Shown: positions 1 through 5,754, counted from the stretch's first letter. The stretch is 9,006 nucleotides of DNA from JBEKZQ01 sp049509675 (GCA_049509675.1 JBEKZQ010000260.1:1-9006); one strand, 5' to 3'. Notes: generated from the letters alone by a model not told the origin. Translations and numbers: made by a program.

Positions 1-206
1 GATTGCACGAGCTTGCGAACCCGATCGGCCGCCGCGCGATCGAAATCCAGCACGTCGAGGTGCGTCACGCCCGCATAACGCCGCTCGGCCTTGCCGCGCG
101 GCCAGCACATCACCTCCACGCAGGCAAAACCTTCGGCCGCGGCGAAACGCAAAACTTCTTCCAGGCTCAACTCGGGCAGGATGGCACTGACAAAACCTAG
201 TTGCAT
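1..206 (-). CDS. Sugar phosphate isomerase/epimerase family protein (5' part, runs off the window)
   Basis: The reverse strand from the ATG at 206-204 encodes 68 complete codons and is open to the window edge, so only the N-terminus is present. It begins MQLGFVSAILPELSLEEVLR, followed by a segment with CVEVMCWPRGKAERRYAG and then VTHLDVLDFDR. This is the first strand and helix of an AP-endonuclease-2/xylose-isomerase-like TIM barrel, as found in the sugar phosphate isomerase/epimerase family, whose members are often about 270-300 residues. Substrate cannot be told from this part. It lies 100 bp downstream of the Gfo/Idh/MocA dehydrogenase on the same strand, a common pairing in sugar or polyol catabolism, and is probably co-transcribed. 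No strong Shine-Dalgarno sequence is visible; the leader is the 7-bp repeat array. The family call rests on recognition of the N-terminal motif only. Confidence 0.8.
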   Translation of the reverse strand, partial: MQLGFVSAILPELSLEEVLRFAAAEGFACVEVMCWPRGKAERRYAGVTHLDVLDFDRAAADRVRKLVQ

Positions 207-213
207 GGGAAGA

Positions 214-248
214 GTTAGGAGTTAGGAGTTAGAAGTCAGAAGTAAGCG
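214..248. repeat. 7-bp repeat array, GTTAGGA type
   Basis: Five consecutive 7-mers read GTTAGGA, GTTAGGA, GTTAGAA, GTCAGAA, GTAAGCG, decaying from left to right. The array sits directly upstream of the epimerase start and faces a second array at 276-303 in opposite orientation. Similar period-7 runs are, from memory, scattered through planctomycete intergenic DNA. Function is unknown. Confidence 0.8.
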
Positions 249-275
249 ATTGGAGGCCGAAAGCAGGCGATAGTT

Positions 276-303
276 CCTAATCCCTAATCTCCAATCCCTA
301 ATC
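276..303. repeat. 7-bp repeat array, CCTAATC type (inverted relative to 214-248)
   Basis: Four consecutive 7-mers read CCTAATC, CCTAATC, TCCAATC, CCTAATC. The reverse complement GATTAGG resembles the GTTAGGA unit of the left array, so the transcript could pair imperfectly, using G-U pairs, into a hairpin with a loop near 249-275. It ends 3 bp from the stop codon of the dehydrogenase, so it could act as a terminator, an attenuator or an mRNA-stabilising stem between the two genes. That role is inference. Confidence 0.8.
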
Positions 304-306
304 CCT

Positions 307-1452
307 TTATAACGTGACCCAATGTTGCTCTCGGTGACTTTTGAGAATGGCGTCGCACACCAAAACCTCGCGGTGGCCCTGGGCGAAGGTGGGGAACAGC
401 GGGGCCGCCGCGTAATCGCCGGCGGCAATGTAGTTGTAGAAGGCGCGAAAACACTGCTTGAACGCGTCGGGAAATCCTTCGTTGTGGCCGCCCGGATAGT
501 TGAGATATCCGCGCGCGAACTGCCCCACCAGGGCCGGATCGCGAATCAGGCTCTCGTTGGGGCGATCGCGATGGCCGATCCACAACTCGTTGGGCGACTG
601 GCTGTCCCAGGCCAGGGCGCCCTTGGAGCCGGCAATCTCGTAACGGATGCAGTTCTTCCGCCCGGCCGTGACCTGCGAAACCCACAGGCTGCCGCGTGCG
701 CCGCCCTGGAAGCGGAACAGGATGCCGCCGTAGTCGTCGGTGCTGATTGCCACGGGCTCGGTCTCCCGCGGCGCATCGAGCTTGCCGCTAAAGGTCTCCA
801 CTTCGCCCTTGGGGCGTCGGCGGACCGGGTACACGGTGTTCAGATCGGCCAGGACGGCCTCGATTTCCAGGCCGGTGATCGAGCCGACCAGGTCCATCCA
901 GTGGGTGCCGATGTCGGCGACCGCGCGAAGCTGGCCTCCCTGATCGGCCAGCACGCGCCAATTGTAGTCGGTCTCCTGCAAGAGCCAGTCCTGCACGTAG
1001 CTGCCGTTGATGCTCCAGATGCGTCCCAGGTCGCCCCGGGCGATCCGCTCGCGGGCCTCCAGGTTGAGCGGATAGAATCGCACGTTGTAGCACACGCCGG
1101 CCGCCAGGCGTTTGCCCTTGGCCAGCTCGACCAGTTCGGCCGATTCGGCCGAGGTCATGGCCAACGGCTTCTCGCACAGGACGTGCTTTCCGGCGGCGAT
1201 CGCCCGTTTGGCGAATGGGTAGTGCAGCACGTTCGGCACGGCGAGGTGTACGGACTGCACGCCGGAGTCGGCCAGCAGTTCGTCGAGGCTTTCGTAAGCC
1301 TTGGGCAGGCCGAGGCTTTGGGCGGCCCGCTGCGACTCGGCCTGGTCGCAGCCCAGAATGCCGCGCACGGGCAGCCCCAGTCGCCGCAGGGCCTCGACGT
1401 GAACGGGCCCGATAAACCCGGCCCCAACGACCGCAACACCGATATCAAACAT
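307..1452 (-). CDS. Gfo/Idh/MocA family NAD(P)-dependent oxidoreductase
   Basis: This 381-residue protein matches the Gfo/Idh/MocA family, which oxidises or reduces sugars and polyols such as inositol, glucose-fructose or UDP-sugars in the cytoplasm. An N-terminal Rossmann fold begins MFDIGVAVVGAGFIG, with the dinucleotide-binding glycines at about residues 10-15. The hallmark EKP motif is at residues 94-96 (VLCEKPLAMT). The family's conserved aspartate-histidine segment is DIGTHWMDL at about 180-188, with D180 and H184 as probable substrate or catalytic residues. The rest is the alpha/beta substrate domain. The ATG at 1452 is chosen because AAGGAG lies 9 nt upstream and the Rossmann strand starts right after it; the frame is open further upstream (to 1893), but that part is palindromic intergenic DNA. 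It is probably the first gene of a two-gene unit with the epimerase. Exact substrate unknown. Confidence 0.95.
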   Translation of the reverse strand: MFDIGVAVVGAGFIGPVHVEALRRLGLPVRGILGCDQAESQRAAQSLGLPKAYESLDELLADSGVQSVHLAVPNVLHYPFAKRAIAAGKHVLCEKPLAMTSAESAELVELAKGKRLAAGVCYNVRFYPLNLEARERIARGDLGRIWSINGSYVQDWLLQETDYNWRVLADQGGQLRAVADIGTHWMDLVGSITGLEIEAVLADLNTVYPVRRRPKGEVETFSGKLDAPRETEPVAISTDDYGGILFRFQGGARGSLWVSQVTAGRKNCIRYEIAGSKGALAWDSQSPNELWIGHRDRPNESLIRDPALVGQFARGYLNYPGGHNEGFPDAFKQCFRAFYNYIAAGDYAAAPLFPTFAQGHREVLVCDAILKSHREQHWVTL

Positions 1453-1567
1453 GCCAGCGTTCTCCTTGTGGTTCGGCGTGTATTGAACGTCAAAATACTC
1501 GCCCGCGTTGCAAGTGTCAACCGTGGTCGCCATCATGGTCTTCGTCCCGTAGGAACGGTTGACAATA

Positions 1568-1589
1568 GCCCAGCGATTCATCGCTGGGC
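1568..1589. repeat. REP-like perfect palindrome (GCCCAGCGAT stem)
   Basis: GCCCAGCGAT, a 2-nt centre TC, then ATCGCTGGGC form a perfect 10-bp inverted repeat. It follows a degenerate copy (1543-1558) of the CGTCCCGTAGG motif found again at 1612. It lies in the divergent gap between the dehydrogenase and the beta-helix gene. Confidence 0.85.
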
Positions 1590-1611
1590 ACGAGTCGCGA
1601 TAGTTCGCCCT

Positions 1612-1668
1612 CGTCCCGTAGGGACGATTGAATCGTCGCATTTTGTTTTCAGCCGTCCCTACGGGACG
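1612..1668. repeat. Pair of opposed CGTCCC-GTA-GGGACG palindromes
   Basis: CGTCCCGTAGGGACG (1612-1626) and CGTCCCTACGGGACG (1654-1668) are each palindromic and are exact reverse complements of one another. Either two small hairpins or one larger stem-loop can form. Between them GACGATTGAATCGTC (1623-1637) is a further palindrome overlapping the first. The layout resembles paired REP elements (BIME-like). Confidence 0.85.
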
Positions 1669-1695
1669 GAAAACATGGTAAATGCGACAACCGGA

Positions 1696-1715
1696 CCCAG
1701 CAGTACACTGCTGGG
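1696..1715. repeat. REP-like palindrome (CCCAGCAGT stem)
   Basis: CCCAGCAGT, centre AC, then ACTGCTGGG make a perfect 9-bp inverted repeat. The core ACTGCTGG is shared with the REP hairpins flanking the transposase gene at 4929 and 5593, but the GGGTGCC tail is absent, so it is a related yet distinct element. Confidence 0.8.
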
Positions 1716-1726
1716 CTATTTTCAAG

Positions 1727-1741
1727 TGCCCCTCCGGGGCA
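1727..1741. repeat. Short GC-rich palindrome (TGCCCC-TCC-GGGGCA)
   Basis: A 6-bp inverted repeat with a 3-nt loop lies 43 bp before the beta-helix start codon. It is the last member of the palindrome cluster in this gap. It could fold in the 5' leader of that gene; no regulator site is recognisable. Confidence 0.6.
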
Positions 1742-1783
1742 AGAGCATTCGCAGCAGTCCCCTGGAAAATGAGGTACGCCTCC

Positions 1784-3061
1784 ATGAAAACGATGCGAAA
1801 GACGTGGTTGTCGGCCTTGATCTGCTGGCTGGCGGTCGTGCCTCTCGGAGCGGCCGAGTGGTACGCTGGGCCGCAGGGGCAATCGGCAGGCAACGGAACG
1901 CGGCAAGCCCCCTGGGACCTCGAATCGACCCTGGCCGGACGGCATCCGATCGCCCCGGGCGATACGGTCTGGCTTCTGGCCGGGACCTATCGGCATCCCA
2001 ATCGTAAGCTGGGCAGCGCCGGGTACCTCGTGCAATTGAAGGGGCAGGCGGAGAAACCGATCCGGGTGCGTGCGGAGCCGGGCGGCCGCGTGACGATCGA
2101 CGGCGCGCTGAGCGTCCAGACGCCGTCCGATTCGCTGTGGATCAGCGACCTGGAGCTTATCATTTCCGAGAACGCGACCATGCCGCGGCGCATCGCCGAT
2201 CCCGGCTCCAGTCCCGCCGACTACGGCCGGCCCTGGGGCGGATTGAACGTCTTTTCCGGCCGCGGCTCGAAGTACGTCCATCTCGTGATCCACGACACGG
2301 CCCAGGGAATAAGCTTCTGGAGCGGCGCCGTTGATAACGAGGTCTACGGCTCGATCATCTACGACAACGGTTGGGTCGCTCCCGATCGCGGCCACGGTCA
2401 TGCCATCTACACGCAGAACGAGAAGGGAGTGAAAACCATCGCCGACTGCATCATGACCGGCGGCTACGGCTTCACCCTGCACGCCTACGGCTCGCCGCGG
2501 GCGTTTGTCGACCACTACCTGGCCGTGGGCAACATCGTCTACCGCAGCGGGCCGTTCCTCATCGGCGGCGGCCGGCCCAGTCGCGATATCCGCGTGCTGG
2601 ACAATTTCCTCTATGGCGCCGCCATGCAGATCGGCTACACCGCCCCGTATAACGAGGATTGCCAGGTCCGCGACAACCTGATCGTCGACGGCGGCTTGTC
2701 GATCAACAACTACCGCCGCGTGGTCAACGAGGGGAACGTGGTGCTCGCGCCCCATGCGCCCCGCCCGGCCGGCCCGGCCCGCGTGGTGCTCCGCCCCAGT
2801 CGCTATGATGCGCGGCGGGCGAACGTGGCGATCTTCAACTGGCGGAAGGAGCCGGCCGTCGCGCTGCGTCCCGAACGGTTCCTCCAGCCGGGCGATCGCT
2901 ACCGGCTGATGAACCCGCGCGACTTCTTCGGCCGCCCGGTGCTCGAAGGCGTCTACGACGGCAAGCCCATCCGCGTGCCGGTGGATGGCGAGTTCGCCGC
3001 CCTGGTGATGCTGAAAACGACTCCGCCCGAGAAGATGGAAGGGAAGGATAGTAGTCATTGA
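1784..3061 (+). CDS. Exported right-handed parallel beta-helix protein (polysaccharide lyase-like)
   Basis: This 425-residue protein starts with a clear Sec signal peptide: basic MKTMRK, hydrophobic core WLSALICWLAVVPLG, and probable cleavage after AA at residue 24. The mature N-terminus (EWYAGPQGQSAGNGT, then APWDLESTLAG and PGDTVWLLAGTY) is the usual opening of pectate-lyase or chondroitinase-B-like beta-helix proteins. Residues of about 70-320 show repeating short strands with N/G turns (VHLVIHDTAQGISFWSGA, IYDNGW, IVYRSGPFLIGGG, NFLYGAAMQIGY). The last 80 residues look like a beta-sandwich (NVAIFNWRKEPAVAL to EFAALVML). It probably binds or cleaves a polysaccharide outside the cytoplasm; no catalytic residue can be assigned. 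The ATG at 1784 is preferred over the in-frame ATG at 1769, because GAGG lies 9 nt upstream and the signal peptide begins there. It is divergent from the sugar dehydrogenase, consistent with a shared catabolic theme. Confidence 0.88.
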   Translation: MKTMRKTWLSALICWLAVVPLGAAEWYAGPQGQSAGNGTRQAPWDLESTLAGRHPIAPGDTVWLLAGTYRHPNRKLGSAGYLVQLKGQAEKPIRVRAEPGGRVTIDGALSVQTPSDSLWISDLELIISENATMPRRIADPGSSPADYGRPWGGLNVFSGRGSKYVHLVIHDTAQGISFWSGAVDNEVYGSIIYDNGWVAPDRGHGHAIYTQNEKGVKTIADCIMTGGYGFTLHAYGSPRAFVDHYLAVGNIVYRSGPFLIGGGRPSRDIRVLDNFLYGAAMQIGYTAPYNEDCQVRDNLIVDGGLSINNYRRVVNEGNVVLAPHAPRPAGPARVVLRPSRYDARRANVAIFNWRKEPAVALRPERFLQPGDRYRLMNPRDFFGRPVLEGVYDGKPIRVPVDGEFAALVMLKTTPPEKMEGKDSSH

Positions 3062-3081
3062 CAGGTTGTTTGCAAGGAGTC

Positions 3082-3112
3082 GTAGGGTGGGACGAGCGCA
3101 GCGAGCCCCACC
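3082..3112. repeat. REP-like element (GTAGGGTGGGACGAGCGCAG type)
   Basis: GTAGGGTGGG, a GC-rich centre with GAGCGCAGCGAG, then CCCCACC give an interrupted palindrome with GGTGGG pairing CCCACC. It resembles a short intergenic palindrome known from many bacteria. It lies between two convergent genes 21 bp after the beta-helix stop and might serve as a transcription stop, though no T-tract follows. Confidence 0.65.
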
Positions 3113-3137
3113 GGAAAATACTTATCGGGTCGGCTTA

Positions 3138-3160
3138 GGGCACCGGCAAGCCTGGCACCC
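3138..3160. repeat. Degenerate REP of the GGCACCC family
   Basis: The segment contains CACCGGCAAGCC followed by TGGCACCC. It matches the right-oriented REP seen at 5593 and 7937 (CTGG-CAAGCCAG-TGGCACCC) but with a shortened and mutated stem. It sits 6 bp past the stop codon of the pRiA4b-type gene. Confidence 0.6.
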
Positions 3161-3166
3161 GGCACA

Positions 3167-3733
3167 TTATCCGCGCAGACGCTGGTTCACCCGCTCGATG
3201 TCGAATGCTTCAGGGTCGAAGTTGCCGCCCACCCATTCGAGCATCTCTTCATGTTCTGCGTGGTCCGGGTCGCGAATGACATCAAGCAGGTTCTCGTAGC
3301 CAAAGGGGCCGCCGCAATCTTCGGGAGGACAGGCACGCTCGCCGGCAATGCAGCGGGGATACTTGACCTTCGCCTCGGCCGCCAACGTCTTCTCGATCTT
3401 GACGACGTGCTGCCAGTCGTCGCCAAAGTCGTACTGGTACTTGAACTTGCTCGGCCCTTCGCTGGCAATCTCGCTCAGCATCAGGCAGTCCGCGTCGGAG
3501 ATGTCACCGTCATCGCCCATGTCTGGATCGCCGTACTCCTCGCCGTCCAATTCAAAGGCGTAGAGGTGGTCGTTGCTCCAACCCATCGAGTCTTGGATGA
3601 TGTCGTGCAGTTCCGCCAGAGAACAATCTTCGACCTGGATCCGACGCCACACGGGCGGATCAACTTCTTTCAGCGTGATCTTGAGTTGGTAGATCGGCGT
3701 GGAAATCGACGCTCCCTTGGACTTCTTGGCCAT
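3167..3733 (-). CDS. Plasmid pRiA4b ORF-3 family protein
   Basis: This 188-residue protein belongs to the pRiA4b ORF-3-like family, named after an Agrobacterium Ri plasmid reading frame and also found as a passenger in some IS elements. Recognisable family segments are IYQLKITLKEVDPPVWRRIQ (residues about 14-33), LAELHDIIQDSMGWSNDHLYAF, and YQYDFGDDWQHVVKIEK (about 99-115). A C-terminal part follows with conserved C and G residues (CIAGERACPPEDCGGPFGY) and ENLLDVIRDPDHAEHEEMLEWVGG. The biochemical role of the family is not established. The ATG at 3733 is supported by AGGAG 7 nt upstream. The gene starts only 37 bp after the thiF stop on the same strand, so it is probably the last gene of the uvrA-thiF transcription unit. 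It is acidic and appears cytosolic, with no signal peptide. Confidence 0.93.
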   Translation of the reverse strand: MAKKSKGASISTPIYQLKITLKEVDPPVWRRIQVEDCSLAELHDIIQDSMGWSNDHLYAFELDGEEYGDPDMGDDGDISDADCLMLSEIASEGPSKFKYQYDFGDDWQHVVKIEKTLAAEAKVKYPRCIAGERACPPEDCGGPFGYENLLDVIRDPDHAEHEEMLEWVGGNFDPEAFDIERVNQRLRG

Positions 3734-3770
3734 TGGATAGCTCCTGTCAGGCGAGTTTCAATCAAGTAAA

Positions 3771-4805
3771 CTAGCTCCCCACGTACATCGCGTACACGGC
3801 GCGGGCCGTGGTTATGTCGTCGGTGCCCTGCACGATCGTGCGGCCGTCGGCAAAAATCACCAGTTCGTAGCGATCGACCGCCAGCCGCAGCAGGAATTGG
3901 TTGCGCGTGATTCGGCCCACGCCCTCCAGCCGTCGCGCCAATTCGTCCAGCGACCGGCTTGGGCTTTGCTCCGCAGGGCTCAACTGCACGGCATTGCGAC
4001 CGCACAGCACGGCCGTGCGATTGCCTTTGCGGCCGTCGAGCCAGGCGAAGTCGCGCCGCCGGCAGACCGCACAGTCCGCCTGGCGGCACGAGGATGATAC
4101 GTCGATCTGGCGGATCCGCTGGCTCCACAGTTCCACCACCGTCAAGTGTCGGGAAACCGCCTCGCGATGCCCGCTGAGAATCTTTAGGGCCTCCATCGCC
4201 TGGATCGAGGCGATCACGCCGACGATCGGGCCGAGGATGCCGGCGGTGACGCAGGTGGGCGTGGCCCCCGGCGGCGGGCACTCGCCGATCAGGCAGGCCA
4301 GGCAGGGCGTCTCGCCGGGGAGGATGGTCATGGTCTGGCCCTCATCGCCCACGCAGCCGCCGTAGATCCAGGGCAGGTCGTGGCGGACTGCCGCGTCGTT
4401 CAGCAGAAAACGAGTCTCGAAATTGTCGGTGCCGTCGAGGATCAGGTCGATGCCTTGGCAAAGCTGCTCGACGTTGCCAGAGTGTACGTCGGCGACGATC
4501 GGCTCGACGGTGACCGAGGAATTGACCGCGCGCAGTTTTTCGGCGGCGGCCACGGCCTTGGGCACGCCGGCAGCGGCGTCCGACTCGTCGAAGAGCGTTT
4601 GCCGCTGCAGGTTGCTCAGTTCCACGAAATCGCGATCGACGATGCGGAGCATGCCCACCCCGGCGCGCACCAGAATGTTGGCGGCCGTGCTGCCCAGTGC
4701 GCCGCAGCCGCAAAGCAGGGCCCGACCGCCGCTCAGGCGATCCTGCCCCGCCTGACCCAGGGGCGGAAATCGCACTTGCCGGGCATAGCGCTCGGGCGAA
4801 CTCAA
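3771..4805 (-). CDS. ThiF/MoeB/HesA family adenylyltransferase (E1-like)
   Basis: This 344-residue protein is an E1-like enzyme. Such enzymes adenylate the C-terminal glycine of a ubiquitin-like sulfur carrier (ThiS or MoaD) in thiamine or molybdopterin synthesis. Seen here: the N-terminal RYARQVRF, the nucleotide-binding loop GCGALG at residues 33-38, VDRDFVELSNLQRQ (D57, D59, R68, Q69), K83, DGTDN at 124-128, and zinc-binding CLAC (168-171) and CAVC (245-248). C185 in TPTCVTAGILGP is at the usual catalytic cysteine position. Beyond about residue 255 there is an 85-90 residue C-terminal domain ending FADGRTIVQGTDD and ARAVYAMYVG, as in ThiF-type rather than short MoeB proteins. The TTG at 4805 is chosen because GAGGAG lies 8 nt upstream and RYARQ follows at once; the open frame further upstream is uvrA-tail and REP sequence. 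Start codon and ribosome site lie inside the 134-bp duplication. ThiF versus MoeB role cannot be settled from this window. Confidence 0.93.
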   Translation of the reverse strand: MSSPERYARQVRFPPLGQAGQDRLSGGRALLCGCGALGSTAANILVRAGVGMLRIVDRDFVELSNLQRQTLFDESDAAAGVPKAVAAAEKLRAVNSSVTVEPIVADVHSGNVEQLCQGIDLILDGTDNFETRFLLNDAAVRHDLPWIYGGCVGDEGQTMTILPGETPCLACLIGECPPPGATPTCVTAGILGPIVGVIASIQAMEALKILSGHREAVSRHLTVVELWSQRIRQIDVSSSCRQADCAVCRRRDFAWLDGRKGNRTAVLCGRNAVQLSPAEQSPSRSLDELARRLEGVGRITRNQFLLRLAVDRYELVIFADGRTIVQGTDDITTARAVYAMYVGS

Positions 4806-4926
4806 TTGGCCAACTCCTCTTCCGGTTCCTCTTCCTGCGGCTGTTCGATGAGCAGTGGCTGCAAGAAGCCGGCGGTGATCGATCCTTCGGTGCGGGCCAC
4901 CATTTCGGGCGTGCCCTTGGCGACGA
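4793..4926. repeat. 134-bp direct repeat, left copy (uvrA 3' end plus thiF start)
   Basis: This stretch aligns without gaps to 5621-5754 at an offset of 828, with four mismatches (4801/5629, 4825/5653, 4857/5685, 4916/5744), so 130 of 134 bases agree. Identity stops sharply at 4926, where REP sequence begins, and at 4793, where thiF coding sequence continues. The two copies bracket the RAYT cassette as direct repeats. Confidence 0.97.
4802..4926 (-). pseudogene. Duplicated 3' tail of uvrA left beside thiF
   Basis: The reverse strand reads VAKGTPEMVARTEGSITAG, then FLQPLLIEQPQEEEPEEE and LAN, then TGA. It is the last 40 residues of the UvrA at 5630-8554 with two substitutions (Q to P and A to P) and one silent change. 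It has no start of its own and cannot make UvrA. It still carries the GAGGAG ribosome site and the TTGA stop/start overlap from which thiF is translated. The frame is open upstream through the antisense strand of the transposase gene, which I regard as fortuitous. Confidence 0.93.
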
Positions 4927-4928
4927 GT

Positions 4929-4957
4929 GGGTGCCACTGCTGGCTTGTCCAGCAGTG
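4929..4957 (+). repeat. REP hairpin, left end of RAYT cassette
   Basis: The element is GGGTGC followed by a perfect 9-bp stem, CACTGCTGG (4935-4943) with CCAGCAGTG (4949-4957), and loop CTTGT. All 29 bases are the exact reverse complement of 5593-5621. It ends 15 bp before the transposase ATG. The conserved unpaired GGGTGC head beside the stem resembles the conserved tetranucleotide foot that RAYT proteins recognise next to a REP hairpin; that parallel is inference. Confidence 0.93.
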
Positions 4958-4972
4958 TCGATTGGGAGTAAA

Positions 4973-5578
4973 ATGGCCGGCATGGGACGGCCACCAGCGC
5001 AACGCAAACGAATCCGCCACTATCACGACCCGGGCGATATCCACGAACTGACGTTTTCCTGTTTTCAGCGTTGGCCTTTGCTGACTAATGACATGTGGAG
5101 AGGAATGCTGGCAGAAAGCATCGATCGGGCCAGGGAAGGCCATTGTTATCGGCTCACCGCGTTCGTATTCATGCCAGAACACCTTCATGTGATAATCTAT
5201 CCGCTTCCCGAGCCAGGCACAATCGACGCCTTGTTGAAGGCAATCAAACGACCATTTTCCTATCGCGTGAAGCAACTGCTCACTGAATCGCAGAATCCGC
5301 TGTTGGAGCGGCTGACGATTCGTCAGCGTCCGGGAGTAACCACGTTCCGTTTTTGGCAGGAAGGTCCTGGTTACGACCGGAACTTCACCAAGCCTTCCAC
5401 GGTGTTGGCCGCCATCGACTACGTTCATCATAATCCCGTTCGGAGGGGGTTGGTCAAGAAGGCACTGGACTGGAAATGGTCGAGTGCCCGGTACTACTTG
5501 CTCGATCCTCCCCGGCAATATCCCGGTCTACCGGCTGTCCACAGCCTGCCGGCCGAGTGGTTGGAAGTGGCCGATTAG
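4973..5578 (+). CDS. REP-associated tyrosine transposase (RAYT), Y1/HUH superfamily
   Basis: This 201-residue protein belongs to the IS200-like Y1 transposase superfamily, in the RAYT branch. These single-strand nucleases cut and join DNA at REP hairpins via a phosphotyrosine. The metal-binding HUH motif is H70-L-H72 in FVFMPEHLHVII. Downstream FWQEGPGYDRNF (128-138), DYVHHNPVRRGLV (149-161) and WKWSSARYYL (168-176) are RAYT hallmarks. The attacking tyrosine is probably Y134 or Y150; which one cannot be fixed by eye. Length is normal for the family and there is no frameshift, so the protein may be functional. The ATG at 4973 is used, with GGGAG 4 nt upstream; an ATG at 4982 is an alternative. 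The gene opposes the interrupted uvrA-thiF operon and is flanked by inverted copies of its likely substrate. Chromosomal RAYTs are usually single-copy and may be domesticated. Confidence 0.93.
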   Translation: MAGMGRPPAQRKRIRHYHDPGDIHELTFSCFQRWPLLTNDMWRGMLAESIDRAREGHCYRLTAFVFMPEHLHVIIYPLPEPGTIDALLKAIKRPFSYRVKQLLTESQNPLLERLTIRQRPGVTTFRFWQEGPGYDRNFTKPSTVLAAIDYVHHNPVRRGLVKKALDWKWSSARYYLLDPPRQYPGLPAVHSLPAEWLEVAD

Positions 5579-5592
5579 CCTTTCACACACGG

Positions 5593-5621
5593 CACTGCTG
5601 GACAAGCCAGCAGTGGCACCC
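5593..5621 (-). repeat. REP hairpin, right end of RAYT cassette
   Basis: CACTGCTGG (5593-5601), loop ACAAG, CCAGCAGTG (5607-5615), then GCACCC. It is the exact reverse complement of the 29-nt element at 4929 and begins 14 bp after the transposase stop. It could also act as a bidirectional hairpin at the 3' ends of both the transposase and uvrA transcripts, which converge here. Confidence 0.93.
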
Positions 5622-5754
5622 GGGCGAATTCAATTGGCCAACTCCTCTTCCGCTTCCTCTTCCTGCGGCTGTTCGATGAGCAGTTGCTGCAAGAAGCCGG
5701 CGGTGATCGATCCTTCGGTGCGGGCCACCATTTCGGGCGTGCCTTTGGCGACGA
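5621..5754. repeat. 134-bp direct repeat, right copy (3' end of intact uvrA)
   Basis: This is the partner of 4793-4926. It contains the last 40 codons of uvrA, its TGA, and 9 bp that correspond to the first codons of thiF (TTG AAT TCG here against TTG AGT TCG in the left copy). The thiF frame here is cut off at once by the REP. That the copy extends a few bases beyond the uvrA stop into the thiF start shows both genes were contiguous before the event. Confidence 0.97.

Larger units (their letters stand above)
4927..5620 (+). mobile_element. REP-RAYT-REP cassette (REPtron-like insertion)
   Basis: A 694-bp unit lies between two 134-bp direct repeats. It holds one REP hairpin near each end in inverted orientation (4929-4957 and 5593-5621; the last base is shared with the right repeat) and one transposase-like gene. 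REP elements flanking a RAYT gene are known as a REPtron. The unit interrupts what was evidently a contiguous uvrA-thiF junction. Known HUH enzymes do not normally make target duplications, so the 134-bp flanks need another explanation, for example repair-associated or template-switch duplication at insertion. Confidence 0.85.

Noticed and set aside
1453..1893. N-terminal extension of the dehydrogenase up to 1893
   Set aside because: The extension is translated palindromes; the ATG at 1452 has a good ribosome site and fits the family N-terminus.
322..2007. Plus-strand open frame of 561 codons opposite the dehydrogenase
   Set aside because: It lies antisense to a well-supported Gfo/Idh/MocA gene, crosses the palindrome cluster and overlaps the start of the beta-helix gene in another frame.
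1649..3058. Minus-strand open frame of 469 codons opposite the beta-helix gene
   Set aside because: The plus strand encodes a signal peptide and beta-helix repeats; the antisense product is low-complexity without motifs.
4802..5518. Minus-strand 238-codon frame fusing RAYT antisense to the UvrA tail
   Set aside because: Only the last 40 residues resemble a protein (UvrA tail); the rest is antisense of the transposase and has no motif of its own.
4927..5620. Ordinary DDE insertion sequence with terminal inverted repeats
   Set aside because: The protein has the HLH (HUH) motif and RAYT hallmarks with no DDE pattern, and the inverted ends are hairpin REPs that also occur alone elsewhere.
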